Shown: positions 1-10,641 of the stretch, in pieces
How positions within the stretch are numbered: the first letter of the stretch is position 1
How the letters are laid out: each line of letters begins with the position of its first letter
From: Phallusia fumigata
Lineage: Eukaryota; Chordata; Ascidiacea; Phlebobranchia; Ascidiidae
Assembly: GCA_008931825.1 (NCBI GenBank)
Contig: QXVZ01000534.1
Span: 1 to 24,007 of the forward strand
Direction: 5' to 3'
DNA: 24,007 nt
Notes under the pieces: model-generated
Database searches by the model: none
Seen by the model: the letters and a program-made list of their open reading frames with translations, nothing else
What the model was told of the DNA's origin: nothing
Position numbers and translations under genes: made by a program

Positions 1-488
1 AACATATAACATACATACACGGCTAGAAATCGTGTAAGTTAGGTTGATTCTTATATTGTAAACTGTAATGTATATTTATTTCTTTCCTAACAAATGGATT
101 GGTTTACAATTGCTTTTAACTTTAAAACTATAGCTAACTGTTTCACTACGATTTCTACATCACATGTAGTAGGTATAGAAACACAAACTGATGGACACTG
201 TCCAGTGGTTGTTGCAAAAACCTTGCTGACTTCGTTTTAACATTTTAAACAGCGTTGCTCCAGTTCTTATAATTTAGTCCAATGCACCAAATAAAACCCA
301 GTTTTAAAAAACAACAACAACCCAATAACTTCTGCTTATAGAAGGGAGCTCAATGAATTTTCAGCATTTTTGCAGGGAAACTCATGAAAAACTCTGGTTT
401 GCAGCAAAACCCATTTTAAAGAAACTAATGCCCGATGGTTTGCTGCTTAAACTTCCCTGTTACCGCGTTAACACTGGTTTATTCTTAC
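1..488. other. Intron of receptor 1 (left edge)
   Basis: This stretch follows the GTAAG donor at 484-488 on the minus strand. It contains no exon that continues phase 1 with GT/AG borders. One cysteine-containing open stretch at about 120-210 was examined and rejected. AT-rich, with no repeat or RNA gene recognised. Confidence 0.5.
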
Positions 489-1941
489 CCAAACTTGGTG
501 GTGAAAAAGATTCGATGAACTGCAGTTTCACTTCGACTTCTTGTGGAGTAGATTTGATTTCTCTCATGCAACAATTCGCTCCGGAACAGCTGGATTCTAC
601 GTTTAAACAAACTCTTGCATTAGATAAACTTAAGCCAATGAATCATTATGGTTGTAACATATGACGTAATAAGCATTACTTACCAGAGATGTTAAGACGA
701 TTTATATCCGCTTTATCTGACCCTGTAACCCCTGTAACGACCGCAAAATTATTTGCACGATAATGCAAACAGCACACACAAGTTTAATACTTACACGATC
801 CACTACTTCCATCGACCACCGGCAGATATGCTTGATATGGTGCAAACACTGAAACATAGTATATTTGTGTGTATAATTACGCTAGACTAAAGGACGCAGT
901 GGGGTAACCGTAATGTTTGTTACTAAAGCTAATACTAAATGAAACCTGTTACTACAAAAGTGCAATATAAAAGCGGTTTGACGGCGGACTTAGTTTGATG
1001 AAGCCAGCAAAGTGTTGTTTGCCCATTCCCGTCTCAACGTAGAATCTGATTCCGATACAACCCGAGAATAAGGCTCCACGTGCTAACACGTGTTTAATAA
1101 ATGATTCACGGTTACTGATTTTTTTGCATTAAGTTTTGGTCCGAGATCGTGGTAATGTGAGCGCACAAGTACGACGCTTCACCCGGGATCCATTGTGAAT
1201 TCGGCTAAGATTTTGCTCACCGACAATTAACATCGAATTGACAAAACAGAATTCAGATCTATGTAAAGCTGAACAGCTCCTGGGATATCTTCTGCGCTAA
1301 AAGTTTTGGACTGAGCCTTACTTACCGCATGTGCTGTTGACTATGGAATGAAACCGGCAAAGGAATACTGTGCAATCGCGGGGACCAAGATCTGGAAAGT
1401 TAAAACGACAAACATTGCTATATCTGCAGCGTCGCATGTCAAAACTCGGCATATTTGAGACTTTTATGTACTATTTATCAACTGGAAAAGTTACTAAGTT
1501 ACAAAATATCAGAATAAGCACACAAGAATTTTATCACACAGAAGTTACTGTTTTCCATGTCATCATCAGTGAATAAAAAACAAGTCTTTCAATTGTCTGT
1601 GTAAGAAAATACCATTTTTATCCCATTTATTTATTTTTGCTGCCAACGAGCCTTACTTGCCATCAACAGTTGTAACTTTATTCCAAACCAATGATTTTCG
1701 ACTGAAGATCAACTATCCCGTTAAATTAATTCACCCTTCATTAACTGAACTTACAATGTTGTTATGAACACAACTTAGGTCGCCTAAGTGACACAACTGG
1801 CATCTTCCTGATTAGAACACGTGCCGCAAACTGCAACTTACCACAATATTCTGATGGATATTGTTGATAGGATTCATGAAACAACATGAAGATGAACAGC
1901 AACTTGATGACGAGTCGAACTTTAGTAAAATTTAAGCCCAT
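489..1941 (-). CDS. Adhesion GPCR paralog 1, 5' part only (signal peptide and cysteine-rich ectodomain)
   Basis: Five minus-strand exons join in phase 1: 1842-1941, 1326-1391, 795-848, 684-722 and 489-596. The start at 1941 opens a 33-codon exon with a hydrophobic stretch (residues about 10-22, KLLFIFMLF) followed by QQYPSEYC, close to QQYPTEHC in receptor 2. Later exons match receptors 2 and 3 one for one: LGPRDCTVFLC, a 54-base exon beginning FAPYQ, a conserved Trp across the next junction (residue 74), then SCSGANCC and TPQEVEVKLQF. Seven cysteines (33, 40, 45, 55, 90, 95, 96) fall at the same spacing as in the paralogs. All donors are GTAAG and all acceptors AG. The remaining ectodomain, GPS and membrane exons should lie left of position 1; no convincing next exon was found in 1-488. 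The role, a secreted-side sensing module of an aGPCR, is inferred from the paralogs. Confidence 0.8.
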
Positions 1942-4300
1942 TTCGCAAAGAACTTACGCCCTGGCAACTTCAGTTTCTAAATCTACAACAATTTAGATTA
2001 CAGCTGGCGAAACACAAGGATCCATGTCACATGAACTCACTTTTTCTGCAAAAATATCAGCTTAGGGTAAATAGGCTGCCCGAATCGATTCATGCTAAGA
2101 ATTATTAACACATATCTGTTCAGCTTTTACTTGATGTCCTTCACTAAAATAAACAGCAGAATGTGTTATAGGATTGTGATGCTGCGCTAAATTCCATCCC
2201 TCTTTTCTCTAAACGCATTTTAGCTTGAAAACATGCAAACGTCATCAGTAGCGATCCTGTGCTCTCAGTTCCGTTCCGTCTTGCGTTGGAATAACAACAG
2301 GTTTATTGATACCTGACTGTCGTGCATCTCCTGAAGCTTTCAGCCGAATTTGATCATGTTCTGGCTTCAGTCTTATGTCATCGCGATATTATGTTTTATT
2401 CAACCTGAGTATGTTATTCCAAAGTGTTTTGAAATGTCAATTACGATTGTACTTGCATGTAATTCCTTCTTAAACATTAATCAGCAAGATTCATTCAGAT
2501 TGGGTTTTCGAAACTTTCGGGGTCGTTTTGTTGTATGACAAACTAATGTGTCACCAAGTCGAACACATCCGTGCCATTTTTAAACCTCACGGAAAATAAC
2601 AAGTAAATGGCAAGTATTGTGGACATGAATCACTTGAACTGGTTGCATTTGTGAGATTCGTATAAACATGTCTTCTCAGACTTCCTTTATCCTAAACCAT
2701 TGGAGTTTTAGGTTTTTTTGTTAATTATATCTTTTCAATCTGTAATGTTCCCCAAGCCCAAAATACACTTTCACAGAGGGTTGTTTTTCGCAGTTCAGGG
2801 TAAAAAAAACTCTATCAAACACTACTCTTGTATAACAAATGTAAAATATCGTTAAAGTTTGTTTCATTGCAGAGCAAATATTCGCAAGAAATCTTTGAAC
2901 ACCAATAGCTCTGTTGACTTTTGTCGCGTTTTCGTCGTTTCAAATTCTTACTTTTGTTTGCAACCTAGTGACCACGTGTGCGTGATATTGTTGACCACAA
3001 TGGCGCTACAGATCGTGTTGATTACAAATATTCTGTTTGCTCTGTTACTGGACCGACATCTTACTTTTTGAACCCTGTGTTCATTGTGCACGTAAATTTG
3101 GTTTGACTTGAACAAGTTTATTGTAAAATGTACAATGATTGTGCACAGTTCCCAGAGAACCCCTTGATCTACTTTGAAGCATTCACCTAGCATGAGCCAT
3201 TGTAAGCTCGGAGTCTGGGCGGGTTGTGGAATTCTGTGTTGGTTGGATATTTCCCTAACTTTTGTTCCAGGTTTGTAACAAGGCAATGTTGAAATGTGAA
3301 ATCTTTTTTAATAAGAGAGGGGTTTTCCAAGTTAGATAACGTGGATATTGTTGAGCCTTTCTCCGGCAAAAATTGCTTGCTGTTTTCCGAATCAGACTTT
3401 GTTATGAGAAACAGACTTTTTTGTATGGCTGCAAATGTGCTTTCTCTAAAGTTGTGGAATTCGTTGACAATCAAAGAATAGTCTCGCCAACTTTTGCAAA
3501 CAGCAACATTTATTACAATTCAAGCAACAATTTGCAAAACCTTGATAAGCGGGTCACAAGCTTTGCAAAGCGATTTAAACACAAACATTAATCAACAAAA
3601 TGGCTGAAACCAAACAGTTACAGGGCAGACTTGTATACCCCTGCAGAGCAATACTGGTCCCTTCGCCAACTACTCACAGAAATTAAAAGATAAATGGTCG
3701 ATTAAATCGCCAACTACCATGCACTGTTGTTAAACAAGCATGTGATGCACCGGGCAGCGAAGATAAGAGGAGAGCCAAGAGGAAACTCAATGCAAAGTTA
3801 CGTGAGCAGTATAGTACTGGGCACATATTAACATTAGTGAAGTTAGGGCCCATGTCTAGGTGCGTAAAGATGGCTTTATACAGTGGTAGTTGGTAGCAGC
3901 ACAAAACAGTAGAAAATACTGATAATTTGCAACAATATGTGGAAACAATTGCGTGATGTATGGATTGCGTAATTGCGATGAAATAAATACCGACGTCTTC
4001 TGTACAATGTCGTTACCTTCGTCACAAAATACCACATCACAATAACAATGTAAAATATCATTTCATGTATAGATTTGTCCGCGTGTTTCTGATAACTTCT
4101 GCCACTATCGGCTTGTCGTCTCAAATTGACATCAGCACATGTTACGCACATCCGCCATTCTGTTCGCTGGAATCGCTATTTAGATTTATGTGATTTAGCA
4201 AAAAGCTTAGAGCGAAAAGCACACAAAAATCCAAATTGATGAGGAAATATTACAAAGCAAAAATAGAAAAGTGTTTCATGTGTTGTTACTTTTGCTTTTG
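1942..4300. other. Intergenic gap between receptor 1 start and receptor 2 stop
   Basis: About 2.4 kb separate the ATG of receptor 1 from the stop codon of receptor 2. It should hold the 5' UTR and promoter of receptor 1 and the 3' UTR of receptor 2. Short ORFs on both strands (for example 2948-3286 and 3187-3474, minus) overlap one another, lack recognisable domains and look accidental. No clear TATA box or polyadenylation signal could be assigned. Confidence 0.6.
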
Positions 4301-7300
4301 TTAATTGTCATCCGTCCCTTTACTTGGCCGCGGTGTTAAAAATGCTGACAACAGTGGACCGGCAACTCTTGTCGGGTGTTGGGGGTGTACCCTGGGGCCT
4401 TGTGGTGGGGCAGTCGCACTGTCTCTTCGTTGTTGGGGACGCGCACCGGCCCTTGGTTGTTGGGGGTGCACACCGGCCCCTAGAGGTTGGGGGCGCACAT
4501 TGTTTCTTGGTTGTTGGGGGTGCACACTGGATCTTGGTTGTTGGGGGTGCACACTGGACCTAGGTTGTTGGGGGTGCACACTGGAGCTTGGTTGTTGGGG
4601 GTGCACACTGGAGCTTGGTTGTTGGGGGTGCACACTGGATCTTGGTTGTTGGGAGTGAACACTGGATCTTGGTTGTTGGAGGTGCACACTGGAGCTTGGT
4701 TGTTGCGCTTGCACACTGGATCTTGGTTGTTGTGGGTGCACACCGGAGCTTGGTTGTTGGGGGTGCACACTGGATCTTGGTTGTTGGACTGGTTGGAATT
4801 GCAGAGGTATTTTGGGTCTCTTGACGTTGGTGCCGCTTTTAGAATCCGCATGAAGTTCTTCATTGCCGTGTTTGAGTTGAAATCTCTGAAACGAACGAAC
4901 AAGCGCCTCCCGAACTTCGGTACCGAACACGCAGTAGACGAGGAGAAGAAATAAACCTTGGAGCCCGTTGACGATCACATTGATGTACATGAACACCACT
5001 GATGCTTCGTATGGCTTAACGTCTGTTAAAAAATTAGCTACTTGCAAGCAATGTCTTGCAAGTGTATTTTATCTACAACCTAAGGAGTCTATTGAATTTG
5101 GTATATACCCTCATTTAGCATTATGACATTCAGTCTTGGAAATTTACAGCTTTTTTTGTTGTAAATTGATGAGTGTTTTTTTTGCGAATAAACTTACTTG
5201 TTAACATCCCGAAAACCAGACCAACTCCCAGACATGGGATGAGTTTGATGAAGACTTTAAGCGACGCAGCAACATCTTCTGCATCGTCTCTCTCCCCTCC
5301 CCCGGTGTTCTTGGGACCAGCTCGGAGTTTGTGGATGAACCAGATGACCCTGACGGCTATTATGACGTTTACAATGTAGATGACAGCCATAGGCATAATG
5401 ACAGCAGCTTGGTGTGTGCCATACTGTGTTCCCACCCAGCACTTGTAGTACTGGTTGTAGGTTGGTGGTTTGGTGTCGATGTAGCGATTTGTTGGAAGCG
5501 CGATGGCTGCTGTGCCTGCAGCATAACACAGGGGAATCCCCCAGCCGAAGATGAGCTTCATGATCAACATCTTCCGCGGGTTCTTCTTGTTGATGGACAG
5601 GATCTGGTTGGTTGTCAACACGAACACGGTCAGTCCTTCAAGCAACATCCAAGTCCCTGCAACGACAAGAATCCATAGGTTATGTGCGGAAATGAGACGG
5701 TGTTAAGTTATATTAATTAGTATATTTATCTTAACAGACGAATTTGTTGCTAAAATGTTTGTTTGTGACGTAATATGTTGTGTCTTTTGATTGTGACGAA
5801 TTTGTTATAACGTTATGCAATTGTGACGTAATCATGATTGAATATTTCGTGCATTCTCTTTGCCATTTTGAATCTTGGCTTTTGCTCAGCGTCTAAAACT
5901 TTCCCGCGGCTAACACAGAAACAAACAGTTATTGTGTAATGACATTCATCACACAGGTAAAAAGCTTGTAACCTCCCATGATTTTTTCTGCTCAAGTCAT
6001 CTAAACTTTACCTGTGGCCAGCAGAAAGAAGTGTGTTGCCATGGTGAAAACCTCACAGGCGCGATTCTCCTTCAGTGCCAGCTCATGGACGAGATTGAAT
6101 GTGTGGAAACACAGGAGGGCGACAGAGAGGTTAATTTGGACCACAGTTCTGTCGCTTCTCACTTTCTTGCGCACTGCCATCAGTATTGCTATGGTGATGA
6201 TGAGACACAAGTTGCTGACCGATTCAGTGATGTAAGACAGCAACTGCGAAAAAATCAGATTTTAATCTACTGCACATGTAGTTGTCACTGCGCTTTAAAT
6301 TATCCAGAGTTTTTGTATGGCTGGTGAAAACCTATGGTAAGTTATTCGATGGTGTTTTACTCAAAGTAAACTAGTGACTCACCACAACTGCAGATGGGAT
6401 GTGATATGATTGCACTGAAAGCAGGACGGCAAACACAGTGGTGTGGTTGCAGAAGCAGGTTATGCTGGTTTTGTTGGTTGAAGTTGTGCTACATCCAGTT
6501 GTGCTGAATTGCTCCTCAGTTGTGTCAATGAATCCACAAACTTGATCCACATTTGCGAGACGTGTTAACCCGAATCCGGTGTTGTTTGCAGATATCATAC
6601 CGACAGTGTAAGATGTTGCTTTGATATCCTTATGCTGGATGACGAAGCTTAGACTTGCCTGCACTGTGATGTTGCTCAGATCCACCACCTCGAGATTGAG
6701 ACCCACCGCACCTGGCTCCGTAAGCAGGAAGTCGTTGTAGTCGCCGTTTGCTGCTGCCTTGAAGTAGCGAGATATGTTTGCATTGGCTCGAAGTTGGTAG
6801 GCGTGAACGCGAGCACGAGTGGGATTGGGAACAGAAGTTGGATCTACAGTGAACGATATATCAGATAGTTCGCCTGTTTGTTGAACGCCGAGGTTGTTGA
6901 TTTCGATTCTGTCGCCTGCCTTGTAGCCAAACACTTCGTTCATCGTTGTTGGATTCGGGGTGGTTATAGTTTTTGTGGTTGTTGCATTCGGGGTGGTTGT
7001 AGTTTTTGTGGTTGGTGTATTCTGGGTGGTTATAGTTTTTGTGGTTGTTAGATTTGGGGTAGTTGTAGTTTTTGTGGTAGTGGTGGATGGGTTGGTGAAT
7101 GTAGTGGGATATGCTGCAAAGAAATGAAATTTTTAAACATCAAGTGTTTTACCATTTTATAGAAACATTTAAACATGTGACTGGGGAATATGTTGGTTGT
7201 TTATGTATTAAATTATGTATTGCAATGTATTGCGTTATGTTTTCGTTTTCGTTTAGGTCAGGGTTGCACAACCTGCGGCCGCAGATACTATTAAATGCGG

Positions 7301-10300
7301 CCGTGCATATGTATATTAAAGTATATGTAATGGCAGCCGTGCATTACTAAAAACTCCTAGGCTGGTAAGAGGAAGGTAATCAATAAAAAAAATGATATTT
7401 TATTACATAAATTAGTGTGCTTTAATATAACAAGTTTAATTGACAAGGTGGCAAAACAACCCACACACGAATAGTTTTTGGTTTTGCACGTTACGACGTT
7501 TATGACGTAAACTGGCAATTATTTGCCAATAAATCCAAGATCATTGTTGCATCACAATGATATTATGCAGTATTAAACGATGATTACAAAGCAAATGTAA
7601 TATTTCGGGTCTTTGCAAAGTTTTAAAACGCTGCACCAAATTGTGCTTAATCAACATATGTTAAACTACAACAAAGCAATATTGTCAAGGATTTAAAACA
7701 ATGGAACTAAACCTAAATATGGCTGCATTTGTCTTTACGCATGTGACGTACCACGCCGTATTCGTGGTGACCTTGAATTACATTTTAAATAATGAACGTG
7801 CCGTTTTAGGAGACTGCTTCAAGTTTTTTTTAACTTCATGCGCGCCATTGTCAGGACTTTAGTTGGCCTCTCATGCGTGCACCTGATGGAAACAGTGTTG
7901 TTTTTTGATGTGAGCGAAGGAAATACCCAACCAACATATTCTTACCGAAAGTTCTGTCGTGTGTGTTGGAATACTACGACACTTCGATTTACACGTTTGT
8001 GACGTCGTAACGTCAGAATAGAGTGTGTGGTGACGTGCAACTGCCACATTACATTTTGTGTAACTCAGCGCGTATATGGCGGCCGTGAGGAAAATAATGT
8101 CTGTAATGCGGCCGGCAGTAGCAAAAAGGTTGTGCACCCCTGGTTTAGCTTCACTTACGTATTCATGCAAACAAACGAATACGTTAAACTGGATTTCGCT
8201 CGGAACTGTTTATGACTAATACAAAGATTAAATTTTAAAAGTTGTTTTAAAATACTTACAGCAGTAAAGATTTATATCCAGACAATCTGTTGCTCTTTCC
8301 GGTAAAAGTGATTGGGCAAGATTTTCTTGACCAGGAAAACCTGCATAGTGGAAAGTGTTGGTTTACACTTTGCCCGAACCATGTTTTATTCGAATAATAA
8401 CTTGGATTTTGTATTTATGTTTACTGGAATAAATATTAGTGTGGACAGAAGCTATTGTAATTATTTTTTAAAGGTATTGTGAAATGCCAGAAAGTTTTGG
8501 GATTTTCTTCTTTTTTTGCCCACCCCCCAAATTTTTTTTTTGTTAAAGGGGGTATGACAAACTCAAAAGTCTTTATCTCTAGCTCATTCAACTTACATTT
8601 TTCATAATGCGCCATGTGAATTGTGTAGTTCACTGAACCTGTTAAATGAAAAACACTGTTAGGCAACTAACCACTTTGTTTAGTTGCAGCATGTCTGCCA
8701 GTTTAATTGCATCAAAGCTCATGTTGCAGTAATACAAATCAAAACATTGCAAACAAACACAAGTCTATGCAGATGATAAAACCTCCAGCCAAACTGTATA
8801 GCGCACGTTTTAAGTGCTAGCCCTGTGTTTAGCTGAAGGCTTGAGTTCGAATCTTATAGTTTTTTATAATTTATTGGTTTTTTCTCGCTATACCACACCA
8901 ATGCGCCCGACCAACAGAACCCCCTAAGAATTCCACTTCTTTCAAAATTATTTCAAAACTTCTATTATTCATGGGATTTAACGTTTGTACTGTAGTTTAC
9001 CGTCTTTGTTCTGAACGCGTTTCTTACCAGGTAGTTCGTTTGGCATTGCCCTTACAAAACAGCCAGCCAGAGTTTACCCTTTACCCGTGTAAAAATGGTC
9101 TTCAAACTATCTCCTCCTTAATTTTTGCTTAAATTCTTTGTTACAAAATGGGATATTTTGAGCAGCCTTGCAAAGCTTAGTTTTACTTGACGGCGCCGAT
9201 GTCCCGATGAATTGCAAGCGAAGTTGTACTATGGGAACCCGGTCAGTAGGTTTCTTGATGTTGGTTAGGCAACAATCTGAACCTGAACAACTGTATTCTG
9301 CAAAACAAGTAAGTGCAACTGTAAGTTTAAATGAATATTATTAGAAACGAAAAAATACATCTGAAATTATTGCCCAGACACACGAACTGCGCTAAATCCA
9401 CCATTGCAGGCGGTCTTAAGCAAACCCCAGTTTAAGCCTATGTCGCATGAATTTACCATTTAAGTTTTAAACATAGTTTCGGGGTTTGGCAACTCCCTGA
9501 ACCTGCACACGTGTTGTCAAGACATACGATTAGCGATTTAAAAACACCATCCATGCCCCATTTATCGATTATGGCGCATGTTTTGCCATTTAAATTCTTG
9601 AATTTAACCAAGATTATAACTTTTAGGTAGGCGAGATTGTTATGGACCAAATTCGCAATTTGCAAAATAAACTACTTGGGAAATATATCGAAGGTGTTTT
9701 TGCACAAAACAAAACTTACATTTGATCTGTCCGCATTTCATCATTTTATTAACTTTGTTTAAAACCTAATGCGATGTCAATCCGCAACTTACCTGATATC
9801 AGTGATGTTATGCTTGCGTTGACTCCCCCTGGAAAAAAACAAGCATCACAACTAACAAACAACAACGCGATTGTGATAAATCATTTGTATTAAGTAAATG
9901 GAGCATTTTGGTCAAAGTCTGTTGTAAAGTTTAAAACAGTTTACTTACATTCACTTCCACTTGTGAAGTAAACTTGTCCTGATGCATCGTATGGTGCAAA
10001 GTCTGTAAACACACGCAGCTTGCAAATAATTGGTTTTATGAGTTCACACAAATACTTACTACATGTCATATTTTCCACGTTGTAGAACTGACACAACAGG
10101 ATGGTGCAGGTTAGAGGTCCGCGACCTAAAACGTGTAAAATTTATGTATTTTTATCTCAGCTTTATTTATTGCCTCTAATCCAATTGCTTCCTCCCCTAT
10201 TTCACAGCTTAAAGCTAATTTTAAAAGAATGGTTTCCTTTTTACCCGACCACGTGTTGGACTCAAACTGAAACATTTTAAAGCTGGATTTTAATCGAATC

Positions 10301-10641
10301 GCACTGCATCCTAATATTTTCTATTCCATGACTTAAAATTGACTTAGTAAGTCTTTCAAGAACCTTTTTCTGCTTTTCGTTTCCGAAAAGCATTTTGCGT
10401 TGCTGCATTTAATTATTATCACTACATAACAGCAAAATTAAGCCATAATACTTGAGCTTGTTTTACTTTATCCGCCTATTTATAGGAATTCATTGGTGGT
10501 TGTTAATACAAAATGTCCACTGTTAACTTTGTCAAACGACTTACCGCAATGTTCCGTTGGATATTGTTGCATACATGGCAAATATAACACAAAGAGGAAC
10601 ACCAATATTTTCACTTGCCGTGTTGAAATACTTGGAACCAT
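4301..10641 (-). CDS. Adhesion GPCR paralog 2, complete, 11 exons, 876 aa
   Basis: Exons in order: 10545-10641, 10060-10125, 9949-10002, 9793-9828, 9187-9297, 8597-8638, 8260-8340, 6383-7113, 6012-6243, 5198-5656, 4301-5022, totalling 2631 bases without a stop. Signal peptide: residues 1 to about 25 (ILVFLFVLYLPC). Ectodomain: residues 32-162, cysteines at 32, 39, 44, 54, 88, 93, 94, 136, 155 and 162. Thr-rich linker: 163-219. GAIN-like region: 220-380. GPS: CFCNHTTVFAVL, predicted cleavage between T387 and T388. Membrane segments: about 407-431, 440-462, 470-495, 512-535, 566-588, 612-635 and 642-665, with family signatures TWMLLEG (TM3), GWGIP (TM4), CWVGT (ECL2, Cys556) and NGLQGLF with EVREAL (TM7 and after). 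The tail has about 14 copies of a 9-residue repeat. An in-frame upstream ATG at 10734 was not used, because 10641 gives a signal peptide matching the paralogs. TM3 to TM6 lie in one exon, unlike receptors 3 and 4. The ligand is unknown. Confidence 0.88.
4373..4788 (-). repeat. 27-bp coding minisatellite in the receptor 2 cytoplasmic tail
   Basis: On the minus strand a 27-base unit repeats about 14 times, encoding variants of HPQQPRSSV. Units differ mainly as PR/PS and HP/HS/HL/QA; those nearest the C-terminus are more degenerate (RPQPLGAGV, RPQQRRDSA). Because 27 is a multiple of three, several other frames on both strands are also open here and give spurious proteins. The segment follows TM7 by about 55 residues, so it would be cytosolic, low-complexity and rich in Gln, Pro, Ser and His. 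No equivalent exists in the tails of receptors 3 and 4. Confidence 0.9.
6383..6530 (-). other. GPS autoproteolysis motif of receptor 2
   Basis: The encoded segment reads VCGFIDTTEEQF, then STTGC, then CFCNHTTVFAVL. The four GPS cysteines and the H-x-T cleavage triad are present, with leucine replaced by threonine at the second position (HTT). The two tryptophans common in this motif are phenylalanines. Cleavage would leave a tethered agonist beginning TVFAVLLSV. Confidence 0.85.
6951..7082 (-). repeat. 33-bp tandem repeat encoding the Thr-rich linker of receptor 2
   Basis: Four units of 33 bases start at 6951, 6984, 7017 and 7050. Each encodes an 11-residue variant of TTTKTITTPN. The segment lies between the cysteine-rich ectodomain and the GAIN-like region. 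This is a typical mucin-like stalk, expected to be O-glycosylated in the secretory pathway (inference). Confidence 0.88.
7259..8142. mobile_element. Non-autonomous hAT-like element in an intron of receptor 2
   Basis: The left end reads CAGGGTTGCACAACCT and the reverse complement of the right end reads CAGGGGTGCACAACCT, so 15 of 16 terminal bases match. GCGGCC motifs follow inside both ends. The flanks are GTTTAGGT (7251-7258) and GTTTAGCT (8143-8150), an 8-bp target-site duplication with one mismatch. The CAGGG-type ends and 8-bp duplication are typical of the hAT superfamily. The 884-bp body has no transposase-length ORF. It lies between the exons at 8260-8340 and 6383-7113. Confidence 0.82.
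8795..8860 (+). repeat. tRNA-like fragment (possible SINE remnant) in an intron of receptor 2
   Basis: An A-box-like TATAGCGCACG is followed about 45 bases later by the B-box-like GAGTTCGAATC at 8843-8853. A T-rich stretch follows. No full cloverleaf could be folded by eye, so this is called a tRNA-derived remnant rather than a tRNA gene. Confidence 0.4.

Noticed and set aside
120-210. Possible sixth exon of receptor 1 on the minus strand (reads CVSIPTTCDVEIVVKQL)
   Set aside because: It weakly resembles the ectodomain, but every GT in this frame is out of the required phase 1 and the acceptor is poor.
353-664. Plus-strand 103-codon ORF
   Set aside because: It lies opposite the receptor 1 exon 489-596, whose minus-strand translation matches receptors 2 and 3. 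The plus frame is a shadow.
2948-3474. Two overlapping minus-strand ORFs of 112 and 95 codons
   Set aside because: They overlap in different frames and have no domain, no signal peptide and no splice context; composition looks random.
4373-4788. CRISPR-like regular repeats
   Set aside because: The units are contiguous with no spacers, encode an in-frame peptide repeat, and the genome is eukaryotic.
4305-4954. Several plus-strand and alternative minus-strand ORFs rich in Gly, Val, Leu, Trp and His
   Set aside because: They are other-frame readings of the 27-bp coding repeat, which stays open because its length is a multiple of three.
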